A stretch of 64,000 nucleotides of DNA from Flavobacteriia bacterium 40-80 (GTDB lineage: Bacteria; Bacteroidota; Bacteroidia; Flavobacteriales_D; Crocinitomicaceae): contig MKVF01000018.1 of the NCBI GenBank assembly GCA_001899145.1, positions 62,001 through 126,000 on the forward strand. Reading direction: 5' to 3'. Positions within the stretch are counted from its first letter, which is position 1, and the number at the start of each line of letters is the position of its first letter. Shown here piece by piece: positions 34,660 through 43,316 of the stretch. The notes beneath the pieces were generated by a model. That model made no database searches, was not told the DNA's origin, and was given only the letters and a program-made list of their open reading frames with translations. A program made the position numbers and the translations under genes.

Positions 34660-35234
34660 TTTAAGAATATTTCAGGTTGATTTTTAAACGGATTGTACAC
34701 AACATTAAGTATTTCAGAGCCTGGCATTGGCTTTCTTAAATCTTTGATATATTCAGAAAAATCAACGTAAACGATTCTACAACCGTAATCTTTTCCAAAA
34801 ATGGAAGCTGATGCCACCATTGATTTTTTACCGCCTGTAATGTCAACCGTAATTTGTGAGTTTGGATTCAAAACAAGTTGTTCTTTCATTGCGTTATACA
34901 TTGATTCAAAACTTTCATCATCTAGGTAGATGAGTTCGTAATTAGATTCAAGGAATTTTTCAAGATAACTATTATCAACTTTTTGGTTGTTTGTAGTGAA
35001 AATGATATGTGTTTCAGGCTGTACTGCTTTTGCAGTAAGAATTATTGGTTCAGGTGAAAAACCAAGCACCGAAAACAATGTGCCACCTCGAGGCAATGTA
35101 TTACTATACTTTTCGCAGAAATTGTTTATCACTGCTTCAAAAAGTTTTTCAAAGTATAATTCTTGTGCTTTTTCAAATTTGCCATTTTGGGCAAGGTCAA
35201 GCCATTCTTGTAAATATGGAATTTGTTTACTCAT
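34656..35234 (-). CDS. Stand-alone CARF-like domain protein
   Basis: 192 aa. After a 45-residue helical N-terminus, the chain reads TLFSVLGFSPEPIILTAKAV (52-71), HIIFTTNNQK (76-85) and VDITGGKKSMVASASIFG (130-147). This is the CARF pattern of a first strand with S-x-x-P-EPI, an NxxK-type second strand and the D-x-TGGKKxM loop. No effector domain is attached. It could be a ring nuclease that degrades the signal, or a regulator dimerising with the adjacent CARF nuclease. It overlaps neighbours on both sides (TAATG upstream, ATGA downstream). Confidence 0.75.
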   Translation of the reverse strand: MSKQIPYLQEWLDLAQNGKFEKAQELYFEKLFEAVINNFCEKYSNTLPRGGTLFSVLGFSPEPIILTAKAVQPETHIIFTTNNQKVDNSYLEKFLESNYELIYLDDESFESMYNAMKEQLVLNPNSQITVDITGGKKSMVASASIFGKDYGCRIVYVDFSEYIKDLRKPMPGSEILNVVYNPFKNQPEIFLK

Positions 35235-36679
35235 TAGCTTTTACTGATTTTAAGTTCAAAAAATTTAAAGATGTATTTTTCTATATCAAACCTTGGTGCG
35301 GTTTTTTCTAAAAGAAAAATGTTACTCCCTTTTAAATTGCATTTATAGAAATAGTTTCCTATAATTAAGTATTCAGAATCTTTAGATTTCCCATAAAATA
35401 TAATGGATGATTTAAACTCCTCTAAGTTCACATTCAAGGTGGATTTGTATGAAACAACTGGGTTTTGCGGCAATAAAGGAGCGCTTAAACCCTTTTGCTG
35501 TTCATAAGCGATATACGTTACAAATAAGTCGTTTCGTGTTGGATTAATTTTAAATTCATAAAACGATGTTTCTATTAGTTTTTTGTGAAAATCAAGAAAC
35601 TCTTTTCGTTGTGTTTCATTTAAAACACTACCAACTTCAAAGCCATTAATTAAACCGTGATTTCCGTCAATATTTGCTGTAAATATCATTCCTGTTTTTT
35701 CATTAATAACACCTTTTGAATGATTAAATACATCTGCATAAACTTTACAACCAATTTCACTTAATTTTGATACGCCTTCCAAATGGTCATTTCTGTAATT
35801 CATTCCTCTGCAAAAAATAGAAACAGAAACGCTTCTTTCTATTGCTCTCTTAATTGATTGAAATAATTCTTCTATTGAATTTAATCCAACAATACTGTAA
35901 GTTGATAAATACAAATATTCATTTGCTTGGTTGATGATTGAAACAATTTCATCAAGCAAATTATTAGATAGATTTTCGCAAGTATATCTGAGGGCTGAAA
36001 GTTCTGATTTTGGCAATAAATTGCTATCAATGTCTGCTTCTGATTGAACAACTAACATTTTACCTTTTTTCTTAGTGCCTAAAAATTGCTTGTAAGTTGT
36101 GCCTTGTAGAAAAATTACATCAAATAATTTGTCAAGTTCTTCACTGCTTTTTTCATCTAAATAAGCACCCGATTCCGTATTAAAGGTTAGTGATGGTGTA
36201 GTGAAATTTGCACTTGTAATAAAGCCAATGGTTCTGTCTGCAACTATAAATTTAGAATGGGCAGTAAGCGAAGCTCTAACGTGTATGCCATTATCATAAA
36301 GTTGCTTTATGTATTTCAAATGTGTTCGTGCTGGGTTTTCCTTTATTTCTTCTTCGGTAATAAAATCAACCAAAGACAAGGAGTTTTCCAATTTGGTTGG
36401 ATCTAATTGAGTAAGTATAAAAAGAGCAACTTGGGTTTCTTTAGCTTTATTCAGTATTGCACTAAATATCTCTTGGTCGGTAATAATGAAACTACAAACT
36501 TTTAAAACAGAGGTCGCTTCGCCAATTATTTTAAGTATTTCATTTTTTAAAGTAACATTACCTTCTTGAGTTAAGAAAATGGTTTCATAATCAAGAAATG
36601 GAGTAAACTCTGCTTTACTTTCGTTTAAAACGAAAACGCCTGAATTTAGTGTGTCTGTATTTTTTAAAACTAATTCCAT
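35234..36679 (-). CDS. Phospholipase-D-family nuclease with two HxK motifs
   Basis: 481 aa. Motif 1 is HSKFIVAD (His141, Lys143, Asp148) followed by GFITSANFT, the normal PLD form. Motif 2 is HSKGVINEKTG (His320, Lys322), with Glu327 at the place of the usual Asp, followed by MIFTANIDG. The two halves would form one active site as in PLD-type nucleases such as DrmC or BfiI-like enzymes. The C-terminal 120 residues are unassigned. It starts on the stop codon of the wHTH gene (TAATG) and ends on the start of the CARF gene (TAATG). Confidence 0.8.
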   Translation of the reverse strand: MELVLKNTDTLNSGVFVLNESKAEFTPFLDYETIFLTQEGNVTLKNEILKIIGEATSVLKVCSFIITDQEIFSAILNKAKETQVALFILTQLDPTKLENSLSLVDFITEEEIKENPARTHLKYIKQLYDNGIHVRASLTAHSKFIVADRTIGFITSANFTTPSLTFNTESGAYLDEKSSEELDKLFDVIFLQGTTYKQFLGTKKKGKMLVVQSEADIDSNLLPKSELSALRYTCENLSNNLLDEIVSIINQANEYLYLSTYSIVGLNSIEELFQSIKRAIERSVSVSIFCRGMNYRNDHLEGVSKLSEIGCKVYADVFNHSKGVINEKTGMIFTANIDGNHGLINGFEVGSVLNETQRKEFLDFHKKLIETSFYEFKINPTRNDLFVTYIAYEQQKGLSAPLLPQNPVVSYKSTLNVNLEEFKSSIIFYGKSKDSEYLIIGNYFYKCNLKGSNIFLLEKTAPRFDIEKYIFKFFELKISKS

Positions 36680-38043
36680 TAAATCACTTTTAGCATATGC
36701 TTTTCTATATCGTATTTTTCTAACAGATCATATTCTCCTGCTAATATCAAATACGATCTTATTTTTTCCTTGTATTCTGAATGGCTTTTCAAAAAATCAG
36801 AAAATGAAGATTTTCTGTGCTGCTTTATCAATTCAATAAATTCTATCAATTCTTTAATACTCGAATCATCGGTAGAATAGTATAAATAAAACAAGAACAC
36901 ATTTCGTTCTAAACTGTTATTAAAAATCCGATAATCACGTTTTCTAATTAAGTCGCTAACCAGCTTTTGTCTATTGGGACTTTCTTCCAATGTTTTTTTG
37001 CGAATGTTTATTTCTACAGCATCGTCTTCATAAATGAGGCTATCTGAGTCTATATATTTCAAACCATACATACTCTCTAAAAACTTCAATAAATCTTCAC
37101 TACTAAAATTGAAACATTTGTTGTTTGATTCCTTATATCTGTCAATCTCGGGTAAGTTTGTTGTTAAGATAAGCATAGGCTTTTCAGAACTTTCTCTTTT
37201 CTGAAACGGAATAGTTATTTTAAATTCTAAATTTTGAATACGTTCTTTTAATGTAGAATCAAAAATCTTTACATTCTTTCTTAATGTTTCGTAGTAAGTT
37301 AGTTCTTCTCCTATGGAATAAATAGCGTATCCATCTATTAGTTCTTTGATTAAGCCATTTTTTGATTTACTAACAGAAACAAGAATTTGAAAACTCATTT
37401 TGGTAAATGATATTTCATCTATGCTTTGTAGTCCATTGGGTATTCCAAAATCTTCTCTTTGCTCTATAGCAACAGCAAAAACCAATTCGGAGATTTGATT
37501 TTTTTCAGGTGGCGTATGCACCAAATCAGGGGCAAATGGTCTTATTACATAGCGTTCTCTTGTTTTCGGATTCGTTTTGTAAAAACTGTAATGTTCATTT
37601 ATTAGCTTACTTTTATAGTAATTATAAAATACTTTAGGTAACGGTTTAAATGTAATTCCATCAATAAAAAAATCGTGAGATTGTTTATGACGTCTTAATT
37701 GGGTTTTGGTGTCAAAAACAGAAATCCCATCTTCGGTTAATAAATATTTTTTATCTTCTTTAGTCAATAAACCATCACTTACAAGTTTATCAAGACGTAG
37801 TTCTATCAATGCTTTTGACGTGCCGATAATGCTCCCAATTTGAAATGAGCTAAAATCAGGTTTGACTTTTATAAAATCAACAATTACTTTATCCAAATTG
37901 TCAAGCGGGTCAGGCGTGGAATCAGAAATTTCAGAGTGTATGCAATAAATAGGATATTGGATACAAAAAATCCCTTTTAATTGCCTATCCATTGCAGACA
38001 ATTCTTCATAATATCTTTCTATGTCAATACTAAAATTGCTCAT
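36679..38043 (-). CDS. Winged-helix protein of unknown function
   Basis: 454 aa. The only recognisable part is a wHTH at about residues 50-108 (LDKVIVDFIKVKPDFSSFQI, then SKALIELRLDKLVSDGLL and KKYLLTEDG). A large middle region is alpha/beta with no enzyme motif, and the last 120 residues are helical. No signal peptide or membrane segment. Translational coupling with the helicase (upstream) and the PLD gene (downstream) by TAATG junctions suggests a fixed-stoichiometry complex. It may be the DNA-recognition or adaptor subunit. Confidence 0.7.
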   Translation of the reverse strand: MSNFSIDIERYYEELSAMDRQLKGIFCIQYPIYCIHSEISDSTPDPLDNLDKVIVDFIKVKPDFSSFQIGSIIGTSKALIELRLDKLVSDGLLTKEDKKYLLTEDGISVFDTKTQLRRHKQSHDFFIDGITFKPLPKVFYNYYKSKLINEHYSFYKTNPKTRERYVIRPFAPDLVHTPPEKNQISELVFAVAIEQREDFGIPNGLQSIDEISFTKMSFQILVSVSKSKNGLIKELIDGYAIYSIGEELTYYETLRKNVKIFDSTLKERIQNLEFKITIPFQKRESSEKPMLILTTNLPEIDRYKESNNKCFNFSSEDLLKFLESMYGLKYIDSDSLIYEDDAVEINIRKKTLEESPNRQKLVSDLIRKRDYRIFNNSLERNVFLFYLYYSTDDSSIKELIEFIELIKQHRKSSFSDFLKSHSEYKEKIRSYLILAGEYDLLEKYDIEKHMLKVI

Positions 38044-41000
38044 TAATAGGAAAAGGCTATTTGTTTTTTAGTTCTATCAATCTTTATAATTTTAACTCGT
38101 ATTGTTTCATTCAATAAAATATTGTTGGAGCTTTTAATCCAACTTTTATGCAAAAGACCTTCAAGTCCAGTTTCCATTTTAATGAAATATCCGAATTCAA
38201 CTTCTTTTTGAACTATGCCGTTTACCCAATCTCCTTTTTTATATTTCTTGATTGTTGTTTCCCAATTCAGATTTTTTTCTTGTTCAGTATTTTTTCTGTT
38301 ATAATGTTGTGGATTACCATTTGGTGGATTTGTGGTCAGATAATTTAAAGAGTTATTTTTATTGATCAACATAACAGTAATTCTTTTAGAGTTATTATCT
38401 ATTTCGGTAACTATTACATTTACCGGATCTCCCTCTACATAATTAGTAAAATTTTTATTTAAGATTTGACCCTTATGGAAATATGGAGCTAATACAGTTA
38501 CCTCGTTAATATCAATAAATAAGCCGTACGGCTTATCGCTGTCTTTTGATACTCCAAGTTTTTTTGATACTCCTGTAGTAGTATCACCGACTTTGTACTT
38601 TTCTAAGAAAGATTCGAATGGAGATTTAAAATCATACAAATCGGCAACATTTATAAAGTTTCCGATTGCATCTTTTTTGCTAAGTCGCACTAAATTTTTA
38701 AATAGTTCAGTATAATCAAAAATACGGTCATAATGCGACCTTTTATCAGTAAGTGTTTTTGAATTTCCAATAAAAATTAATTTCTTTTTTGCTCGACTAA
38801 AAGCAACATTCAATCGTCTTGCATCGTCCAAAAATCCAACTTTTGAAAACTTAGGTTTTCCATTTATAACAGGGGCTTTACTGTGGTCAGATGAACGGGT
38901 AAAACTAAAAATGATTATATCATATTCCTTTCCTTGAAATGAATCAAGTGTTGAAACATCAATGTTTTTAAATTTACAAGACGACCTGTTTATATGGTTT
39001 TTGATATTTGCAACTTGTGATTTGTATGGTGCTATAATAGCAATGTTTGAAGGGTTTACTTCGTTGTCAAATAGTTTTGGCAGTATGATTTCTGAAATTG
39101 TTTCTGCTTCCGTATTATTCATCGCAGAAAAACCGTCATTTTGCTCAAATGGATTTTTTGAATTTGATGTATCAAAGAAAACCACTTCTTTATCAAAAGG
39201 CGAAGGAAAATCAAGTCTGTTCAAATGGGTTTTACTTCCCATTTTTACCTTGCCATCATAAAAAGAACTTGATACAAATTCGCCAATGTTAGGGTGCATT
39301 CTGTGCTGATAATTCAGCATTTCTATATTTTCTTTTGGAAATTGGTCTGCGTTAATTCTATTTACAATAAATTCAAAGAATGAGGTTTTAAGAGCGTGAA
39401 GAATTTCTTCTTCCAGAAACTCTGAACCGTATACAGAATTTGGAAAACTTGTTGGTTCTGATTTGTCAATAAGCGAACCGTCCATATACGGAGGTAATTG
39501 TTTTTGGTCGCCAACAAGAATTACTTTTTCCCCAAGTTCAATTGCAACTAATGATTCCGCAATGTTTGCTTTCCCAGCTTCGTCAATAATTACGGTGTCG
39601 AATTTGAAATTTTTGTCTTTGAAAATTGGGTCGGATTTGATACCAATGCAAGTTGCAAAAACCACGTCAATAGAATTGTAGATTAAAGGTTTTAATAAAA
39701 TCTCATATTCATTGTTTGATTCTTCAACCCATTTTTTTAGTATTTCTATCGTTTCTTTTATTTCTGATAATGATAACTCTGACAGCCCTTTAAGTAAAAT
39801 AAAGTGTCTTTGTTTATAGACTTCTTTTAAAACACCGTATTTTTCAATTAATGAATTTATATACTGATTAAGCGATGTTTTAATTTCGCTTTTATCTGTT
39901 CCGTTAATTTTTTTCGTTAAATATTCATTGGCAACTAAAAGCTGATTTGCAATAAACTTTTTGAAGTCTATTTTATATTCATCAACAAGATTGTCAATGC
40001 TATATCTTACTAATTGCTTATCAATTCTGTCAGGATTTCCAACTCTTAAAAGGTTTAATTTTGGAAATTGAGAAATTTTCTCCAATACATTATCTACCGC
40101 AACATGATTTTGTCCTGAAACCAGTATTTTTTCACCTTTTTCAACTAATTGCTGTATAATTTCTGCAATTACAGTCGTTTTTCCAGTACCAGGAGGTCCT
40201 TGAATTAAAAAGATATTTTGATTACCTACGGCTTTTTTTACAGCAGTTATTTGGTTATTACTTGAATCTTCATTTTCGGTTATTGCTAAATTTTCATTTT
40301 TGAATTGTACTGATTTTAGAATAGGTGTCTTTACCTTATCGGGCTTAACCAATAATGATTCTATGTGGTCAATCTTTATTTTTTTATCTAAAAAATCTTG
40401 AATAATTTCCCGTTGTATTTGAAATTGTTTTTTAGAAATACGTTTGTCCAAATAAAATCCATCTTTCAATAAAGAAAGTTTTATTTGCTTGTTGAATGTT
40501 ATGACATAGTCATCATTGGAGTATGAAAGAATTCCGTCAGATAATTTTATGAGTTTGTCCTCATCTTTATCTTTCAATCTAACATTTACAACAGTATCTT
40601 CATTGACTTCAAGACTATCTCCAACTGTTCTCGGTAATTTTATTGCTACACCTTGATTAGCCGCAGGAATACGTTCACATTTATCGACAAATACATTATT
40701 CTCCTTTTGTTGTTCGATTAAGCTAATTTGATATTCAAGAAATTTATCAATAATAGCAAGGGTTCTTCCTTCTTGTCTTAAAATTTCACCTGCTTCGTTT
40801 TTTAACTGATTTATAGTTTCAAAACATTTTGTTTTTAGAACTGCGTAATCAAGAAATTCATTTTGCGAATTGTCAAATGGGGTTGTTCCATAAGGTGAAA
40901 TAATTTTCAACTTGTTGCTAAATAGGAAAGAACCATACTTTGTATTTCTTTTCTTGGCTTCACTCGATTTAACCTGGCTATGTCCAAATGAAAAGTCCTT

Positions 41001-41969
41001 GATAATGAATTTTATTTCCTTTTTATCTTTACTTATTGCAACATCTCCAAAGATGTTTACATCTTCATTATAAAGTGAAAAATCAGTTTTTTGATTTCCT
41101 TCCCGAATATTTATTTTAAACCAATAGTGTTGATTAGATAATAGCTCTAAGAGTTTGTTTTCACTTTCGTTTGAAACATTGGTTTCATTTAAAAAATAAG
41201 GAATTGCATTTTGCTTAAATGTTGTCTCGTAGCTTGCGTTTCCTAATTCAAACTGTATGTATAACGTTTTGTCTGTTTTAAATTCCTTTGAAAATATTTT
41301 ATCATCAAATTCAAAACCGGCTTTAATTACAATTAGTTGCTCGTCTGTTGCGTAAACACCAAGAATTGAGTTCTTGAAAAAATAGAATGATTGTAAATCA
41401 TCTTCAATAAAGTTGATTTCAGGGATTGAAAATTCTTCGTCTGCTTCGTCTTGTGCAATATCTAAAGATGCAGGAACAAAGGAAAGCAATTCACTATAAT
41501 CAAGTTTAGAATTAACTTTGACCCTAATCTTTTTCTCTGGATTTTGAAGATAGTTATTATTTATTATGCCATAAAGACTATCATTTGTCTTTACGATTGT
41601 AGTATTGTTGTATCTTTCAACAATATCAGCATAAAATTCATCACCACGTTCTATTCTTTCCCAAGCTACGGTGCTGCTTATAGGTTCTGAAAGATGTTTT
41701 TTGCTTAAAATAACTTGTTTATTGGGGAAGTCTATATTCAGAACAACACAATTAATTTTATCGCCAACTTTGAATTTTTTAAATTCTGCTTCACCTTCTG
41801 GAAAACACCAAGAGAGATCCATTATAGATAAACGACCAATAAAATCGTTTTCAATTTCTAATATTATCTGAGAAGGATTTATGATTGAAGTAATGTAGGT
41901 TTCAATAACAGTTCCTCTGTCATATTTTTGTAAAAACTCAGTTCTTAATTTTTCCTTACCAATCTCCAT
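38043..41969 (-). CDS. Superfamily-1 helicase (UPF1/DNA2-like) with N- and C-terminal S1-type domains
   Basis: 1308 aa. The N-terminal region (residues about 18-140) holds S1/OB-type segments (GTVIETYITSIINPSQIIL, then VGDKINCVVLNIDFPNKQVILSKK). The helicase core has Walker A QGPPGTGKTTVIAEI at about 590, Walker B VIIDEAGKAN at about 796, GDQKQLPP, and DSFQGKEYDIIIFSFTRS near 1030, the UPF1/DNA2 pattern. A further OB/S1 segment starts around 1145 and a clear S1 domain ends the protein (GDWVNGIVQKEVEFGYFIKM, about 1240-1305). Nucleic-acid-binding domains flank the motor on both sides. It is the first gene of the five-gene operon. Confidence 0.82.
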   Translation of the reverse strand: MEIGKEKLRTEFLQKYDRGTVIETYITSIINPSQIILEIENDFIGRLSIMDLSWCFPEGEAEFKKFKVGDKINCVVLNIDFPNKQVILSKKHLSEPISSTVAWERIERGDEFYADIVERYNNTTIVKTNDSLYGIINNNYLQNPEKKIRVKVNSKLDYSELLSFVPASLDIAQDEADEEFSIPEINFIEDDLQSFYFFKNSILGVYATDEQLIVIKAGFEFDDKIFSKEFKTDKTLYIQFELGNASYETTFKQNAIPYFLNETNVSNESENKLLELLSNQHYWFKINIREGNQKTDFSLYNEDVNIFGDVAISKDKKEIKFIIKDFSFGHSQVKSSEAKKRNTKYGSFLFSNKLKIISPYGTTPFDNSQNEFLDYAVLKTKCFETINQLKNEAGEILRQEGRTLAIIDKFLEYQISLIEQQKENNVFVDKCERIPAANQGVAIKLPRTVGDSLEVNEDTVVNVRLKDKDEDKLIKLSDGILSYSNDDYVITFNKQIKLSLLKDGFYLDKRISKKQFQIQREIIQDFLDKKIKIDHIESLLVKPDKVKTPILKSVQFKNENLAITENEDSSNNQITAVKKAVGNQNIFLIQGPPGTGKTTVIAEIIQQLVEKGEKILVSGQNHVAVDNVLEKISQFPKLNLLRVGNPDRIDKQLVRYSIDNLVDEYKIDFKKFIANQLLVANEYLTKKINGTDKSEIKTSLNQYINSLIEKYGVLKEVYKQRHFILLKGLSELSLSEIKETIEILKKWVEESNNEYEILLKPLIYNSIDVVFATCIGIKSDPIFKDKNFKFDTVIIDEAGKANIAESLVAIELGEKVILVGDQKQLPPYMDGSLIDKSEPTSFPNSVYGSEFLEEEILHALKTSFFEFIVNRINADQFPKENIEMLNYQHRMHPNIGEFVSSSFYDGKVKMGSKTHLNRLDFPSPFDKEVVFFDTSNSKNPFEQNDGFSAMNNTEAETISEIILPKLFDNEVNPSNIAIIAPYKSQVANIKNHINRSSCKFKNIDVSTLDSFQGKEYDIIIFSFTRSSDHSKAPVINGKPKFSKVGFLDDARRLNVAFSRAKKKLIFIGNSKTLTDKRSHYDRIFDYTELFKNLVRLSKKDAIGNFINVADLYDFKSPFESFLEKYKVGDTTTGVSKKLGVSKDSDKPYGLFIDINEVTVLAPYFHKGQILNKNFTNYVEGDPVNVIVTEIDNNSKRITVMLINKNNSLNYLTTNPPNGNPQHYNRKNTEQEKNLNWETTIKKYKKGDWVNGIVQKEVEFGYFIKMETGLEGLLHKSWIKSSNNILLNETIRVKIIKIDRTKKQIAFSY

Positions 41970-42397
41970 TTTATTTTCATTTTAGGCTGAGTATTCATTT
42001 TACAGATGGCAAATAGATTAAAAAAATGCATAGAAACATCTATTCACATGAATTTGTCCATTTGTGATATATATAATCTACATATAAATTCATACTAAAT
42101 AATTTTTGATATTACTTGTTTATCGTTAGGCGTAATAGTGAATATGTATGGAAATAACTTCTAATTTATTAAAAATGAATCTTCTTACGAAGAACCAATA
42201 TTACAAAATATATGATAAAAATCTACATAAAACAAAACATTTTAGCGTTTATTACCTCCTTAATGTAAATCTCTTGATTAAATTTTATGTCCCAATTTTG
42301 GTAAATATTTGATACAAAATCCAGTCATAAATCAGCGACAAATTTTAAATCTGTTTTTTGAAAAATGCTATATTTATTAGGTGTTTTAGCTTGTTTT

Positions 42398-42428
42398 TTG
42401 TCACAAATAATGACAAAATTTGTTACAA
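42398..42428. repeat. Palindrome, distal copy of the AbiE-operator-like element
   Basis: Arms TTGTCACAAAT (42398-42408) and ATTTGTTACAA (42418-42428) pair at 10 of 11 positions across a 9-bp spacer. The same arms and spacer length recur at 42653-42683. Confidence 0.6.
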
Positions 42429-42469
42429 AATAAGAGGAATTACAGATGGTATAATCAAATTCAATTGAG

Positions 42470-42500
42470 GGTGGTCAGGAAGGTAGTCAAGTGGTGGTCA
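42470..42500 (+). repeat. Three GGTxGTCA repeats with 11-12 bp spacing
   Basis: GGTGGTCA at 42470, GGTAGTCA at 42482, GGTGGTCA at 42493. The layout matches the triple repeats at 29933-29963 but the sequence differs, so it is likely the arm-type site set of another recombinase, marking a former island end. Confidence 0.5.
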
Positions 42501-42543
42501 AGTTGAAAATAAATAGTAATTCTCAATTGAAAATTGATATTGA

Positions 42544-42575
42544 GTATTTATACCTAATCAACTAGGTATAAATAC
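42544..42575. repeat. Perfect 13-bp inverted repeat
   Basis: GTATTTATACCTA (42544-42556) and its exact complement TAGGTATAAATAC (42563-42575) with a 6-nt loop. It has no flanking U-tract. It could be an operator or a recombination-related structure. Confidence 0.6.
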
Positions 42576-42652
42576 CCGATTTTCATCCATCATACACATC
42601 ATATTTCAAAATTTAGTAGCATTGTATACTCATACCTGAATAACGAATCTTT

Positions 42653-42683
42653 TTGTCACAAATTTTTACTAAATTTGTGACAA
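42653..42683. promoter_or_regulatory. Palindromic operator upstream of the AbiEi-like gene
   Basis: Perfect 11-bp arms TTGTCACAAAT (42653-42663) and ATTTGTGACAA (42673-42683) with a 9-bp spacer, ending 18 bp before the GTG start of the antitoxin. AbiEi antitoxins repress their own promoters through inverted repeats, so this is the likely autoregulatory site. Confidence 0.55.
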
Positions 42684-42701
42684 ATTATTATTTTAAACAA
42701 C

Positions 42702-43316
42702 GTGCAAACATCTAAAAATAAGATAGAAAATAAAATTTTAAAATCTCCGAGAGGAATACTGTTCTTCGCTGAGGATTTTACAAATTATGGAACACCTGAA
42801 AATATCCGTCAGGTACTGTCTCGTTTAGAAAAAGAGAGTGTATTAGTACGTTTGGCACATGGAATTTATGTTAAGCCCAAAATAGATCCGTTATTAGGGA
42901 CTATTTTACCTACTGCAGAACATGTAGCTGTCGAAATTTCAAAACGTGATAAGTCGCGAATAGCTCCAACAGGAGTTCTGGCATTAAATCTATTAGGACT
43001 ATCTACCCAAGTCCCGATGAATGCCGTATATCTTACTGATGGTTCACAAAGAATCGTAAAAATCGGAAAGCGGACAATCAGATTTAAGAAAGCCGCACCA
43101 AGAAATTTTGCGATAAAAGATGAACTCCTGCATTTGATTGTCCAGGCAATGAAAGTAACAGGGCAAAAAGAAACAACAGATGATTTTCTGGATCGGATAA
43201 AACCATTCGTGCAAAAGTTAAATCCGGCTGTAATCAAAACACAATTGAAATATGGCCCTGTATGGATACAGAAAGAGATTATGAAACTATACAAAAATCA
43301 GACGGATGTGGATTAA
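42702..43316 (+). CDS. AbiEi-like antitoxin / DUF6088 family
   Basis: 204 aa, starting with GTG at 42702. The N-terminal winged helix (PRGILFFAEDFTNYGTPENI, then VLSRLEKESVLVRLAHGIYV) and a C-terminal domain (GVLALNLLGLSTQVPMNAVYLTDG, KIGKRTIRFKKAAPRNF) match the DUF6088/AbiEi antitoxin layout. It should bind the palindrome just upstream and neutralise the AbiEii-type toxin encoded next, which starts 11 bp before its stop codon. Confidence 0.82.
   Translation: MQTSKNKIENKILKSPRGILFFAEDFTNYGTPENIRQVLSRLEKESVLVRLAHGIYVKPKIDPLLGTILPTAEHVAVEISKRDKSRIAPTGVLALNLLGLSTQVPMNAVYLTDGSQRIVKIGKRTIRFKKAAPRNFAIKDELLHLIVQAMKVTGQKETTDDFLDRIKPFVQKLNPAVIKTQLKYGPVWIQKEIMKLYKNQTDVD

Larger units (their letters stand above)
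41970..42701. other. AT-rich regulatory/junction region between CARF operon and AbiE genes
   Basis: 732 bp without a credible ORF between divergent operons. It holds two related 31-bp palindromes (42398-42428, 42653-42683), a triplet of GGTxGTCA repeats (42470-42500) and a 13-bp perfect hairpin (42544-42575), described separately. The helicase-side 400 bp are AT-rich with no structure that I can name and should carry the promoter of the CARF operon. Confidence 0.6.

Noticed and set aside
33538-35234. Type III CRISPR-associated locus
   Set aside because: CARF proteins suggested it, but no Cas10, Cas6, Csm/Cmr-type or adaptation gene is present among the neighbours.
35234-41969. DISARM system
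   Set aside because: A helicase with a PLD protein recalls DrmA/DrmC, but the helicase is SF1 UPF1-like with S1 domains, DrmB (DUF1998) and a methylase are absent, and CARF proteins are not part of DISARM.
41970-42701. CRISPR array near the CARF genes
   Set aside because: I looked for regularly spaced 25-40 bp direct repeats with unique spacers here and elsewhere. The repeats present are palindromes or short 12-bp-spaced triplets, not an array.
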